In this document: in pieces, positions 63,830 through 64,000 of the stretch
Numbering within the stretch: position 1 is the first letter of the stretch
Layout: each line of letters starts with the position of its first letter
NCBI RefSeq assembly: GCF_011682065.1
Contig: NZ_VUYU01000028.1
Coordinates: forward strand, 1-64,000
Origin: Massilia rubra
GTDB taxonomy: Bacteria; Pseudomonadota; Gammaproteobacteria; Burkholderiales; Burkholderiaceae_D
Reading direction: 5' to 3'
DNA: 64,000 nt
Position numbers and translations under genes: made by a program
Notes under the pieces: model-generated
What the model was told of the DNA's origin: nothing
Database searches by the model: none
The model's input: only the letters and a program-made list of their open reading frames with translations

Positions 63830-64000
63830 TTATTCGATTTCGACCGTTTCCGGTGCCGCCGGTGGAGGCGCGGCGTCGGACTCGGGGAATTCGAGCGTGA
63901 CCGCATCTTTGTCGTCCATGTCGACCGTGACCCGGCCACCACTGACCAGGCGGCCGAACAGCAGTTCGTCGGCCAGCGCCTTGCGGATCATGTCCTGGAT
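63830..64000 (-). CDS. clpA: ClpA, C-terminal end (5' part outside window)
   Basis: The last 56 codons of a minus-strand gene running out of the window: IQDMIRKALADELLFGRLVS, then GGRVTVDMDDKDAVTLEF, and an acidic/Pro-Ala tail ending in Glu-Ile-Glu. This is the end of the ClpA ATPase (D2 small domain, ELLFGRLVNGG-type motif) that unfolds substrates for ClpP. ClpB lacks this ending. The family assignment comes from a short fragment only. A strong terminator follows. Confidence 0.8.
   Translation of the reverse strand: MQDMIRKALADELLFGRLVSGGRVTVDMDDKDAVTLEFPESDAAPPPAAPETVEIE

Noticed and set aside
63424-63949. Several small open frames between clpA and the tail-sheath gene
   Set aside because: They run through the REPIN-like element and the clpA terminator and have no protein features.

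Overview
The window is about 64 kb of chromosome from a GC-rich betaproteobacterium, most likely an Oxalobacteraceae member (Massilia/Duganella/Janthinobacterium type). This rests on high GC with strong G/C third-position bias, a lptF-lptG cluster divergent from pepA, a 2-methylcitrate operon of the AcnD/PrpF type, an [4Fe-4S] APS-type CysH beside a DUF934 gene, and a porin_4-type porin. It is mostly core and regulatory chromosome. I see no prophage, integron, rRNA, tRNA or CRISPR array. Genus assignment is inference.

Layout. 1-5773: the 3' end of a Wsp-type surface-sensing operon (wspC tail, wspD, wspE, wspF, wspR) that makes c-di-GMP, with a nucleoside phosphorylase gene (ppnP) overlapping its end. 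5968-12407: GH3 lipoprotein glucosidase, murB, yajQ and a nitronate monooxygenase-like gene. 12528-19934: signalling genes (a PAS-GGDEF-EAL protein with a degenerate EAL domain, a DHH phosphoesterase, a LytS/LytTR pair and a NarX-like kinase). 20185-23035: porin, DeoR-type regulator with a tandem operator, a decayed transporter tail and a methyltransferase. 23058-30430: sulfate assimilation (cysB-like regulator divergent from cysI, DUF934, cysH, cysD, cysN, and the sirohaem methyltransferase gene cobA). 31037-35192: beta-propeller phytase coupled to a TonB-dependent receptor. 35551-40007: a GGDEF-like protein, an AraC regulator, Fur-boxed hemP and a LacI regulator. 40015-44256: lptF-lptG-cbiX divergent from pepA. 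44440-47317: small envelope and hypothetical genes and an AT-rich stretch ending in xthA. 47568-51188: a large multi-PAS GGDEF-EAL protein. 51358-59088: prpBC-acnD-prpF with a consensus sigma-54 promoter and divergent prpR. 59242-61805: reverse transsulfuration pair. 61850-63439: a lone contractile-tail sheath gene. 63830-64000: the 3' end of clpA.

Two themes link the genes. The first is c-di-GMP and two-component signalling: WspR, two GGDEF-EAL proteins, one degenerate GGDEF protein and three kinases. The second is sulfur, cysteine and sirohaem metabolism: cysI-N, cobA, cbiX and the cystathionine enzymes.

The least explained material is non-coding. It comprises a nested ~120-nt hairpin just upstream of cysI, two REPIN-like paired palindromes, two dRS3-like palindromes plus fragments, and a 182-bp element with 22-bp perfect terminal inverted repeats. 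Among the genes, the orphan tail sheath is the oddest.
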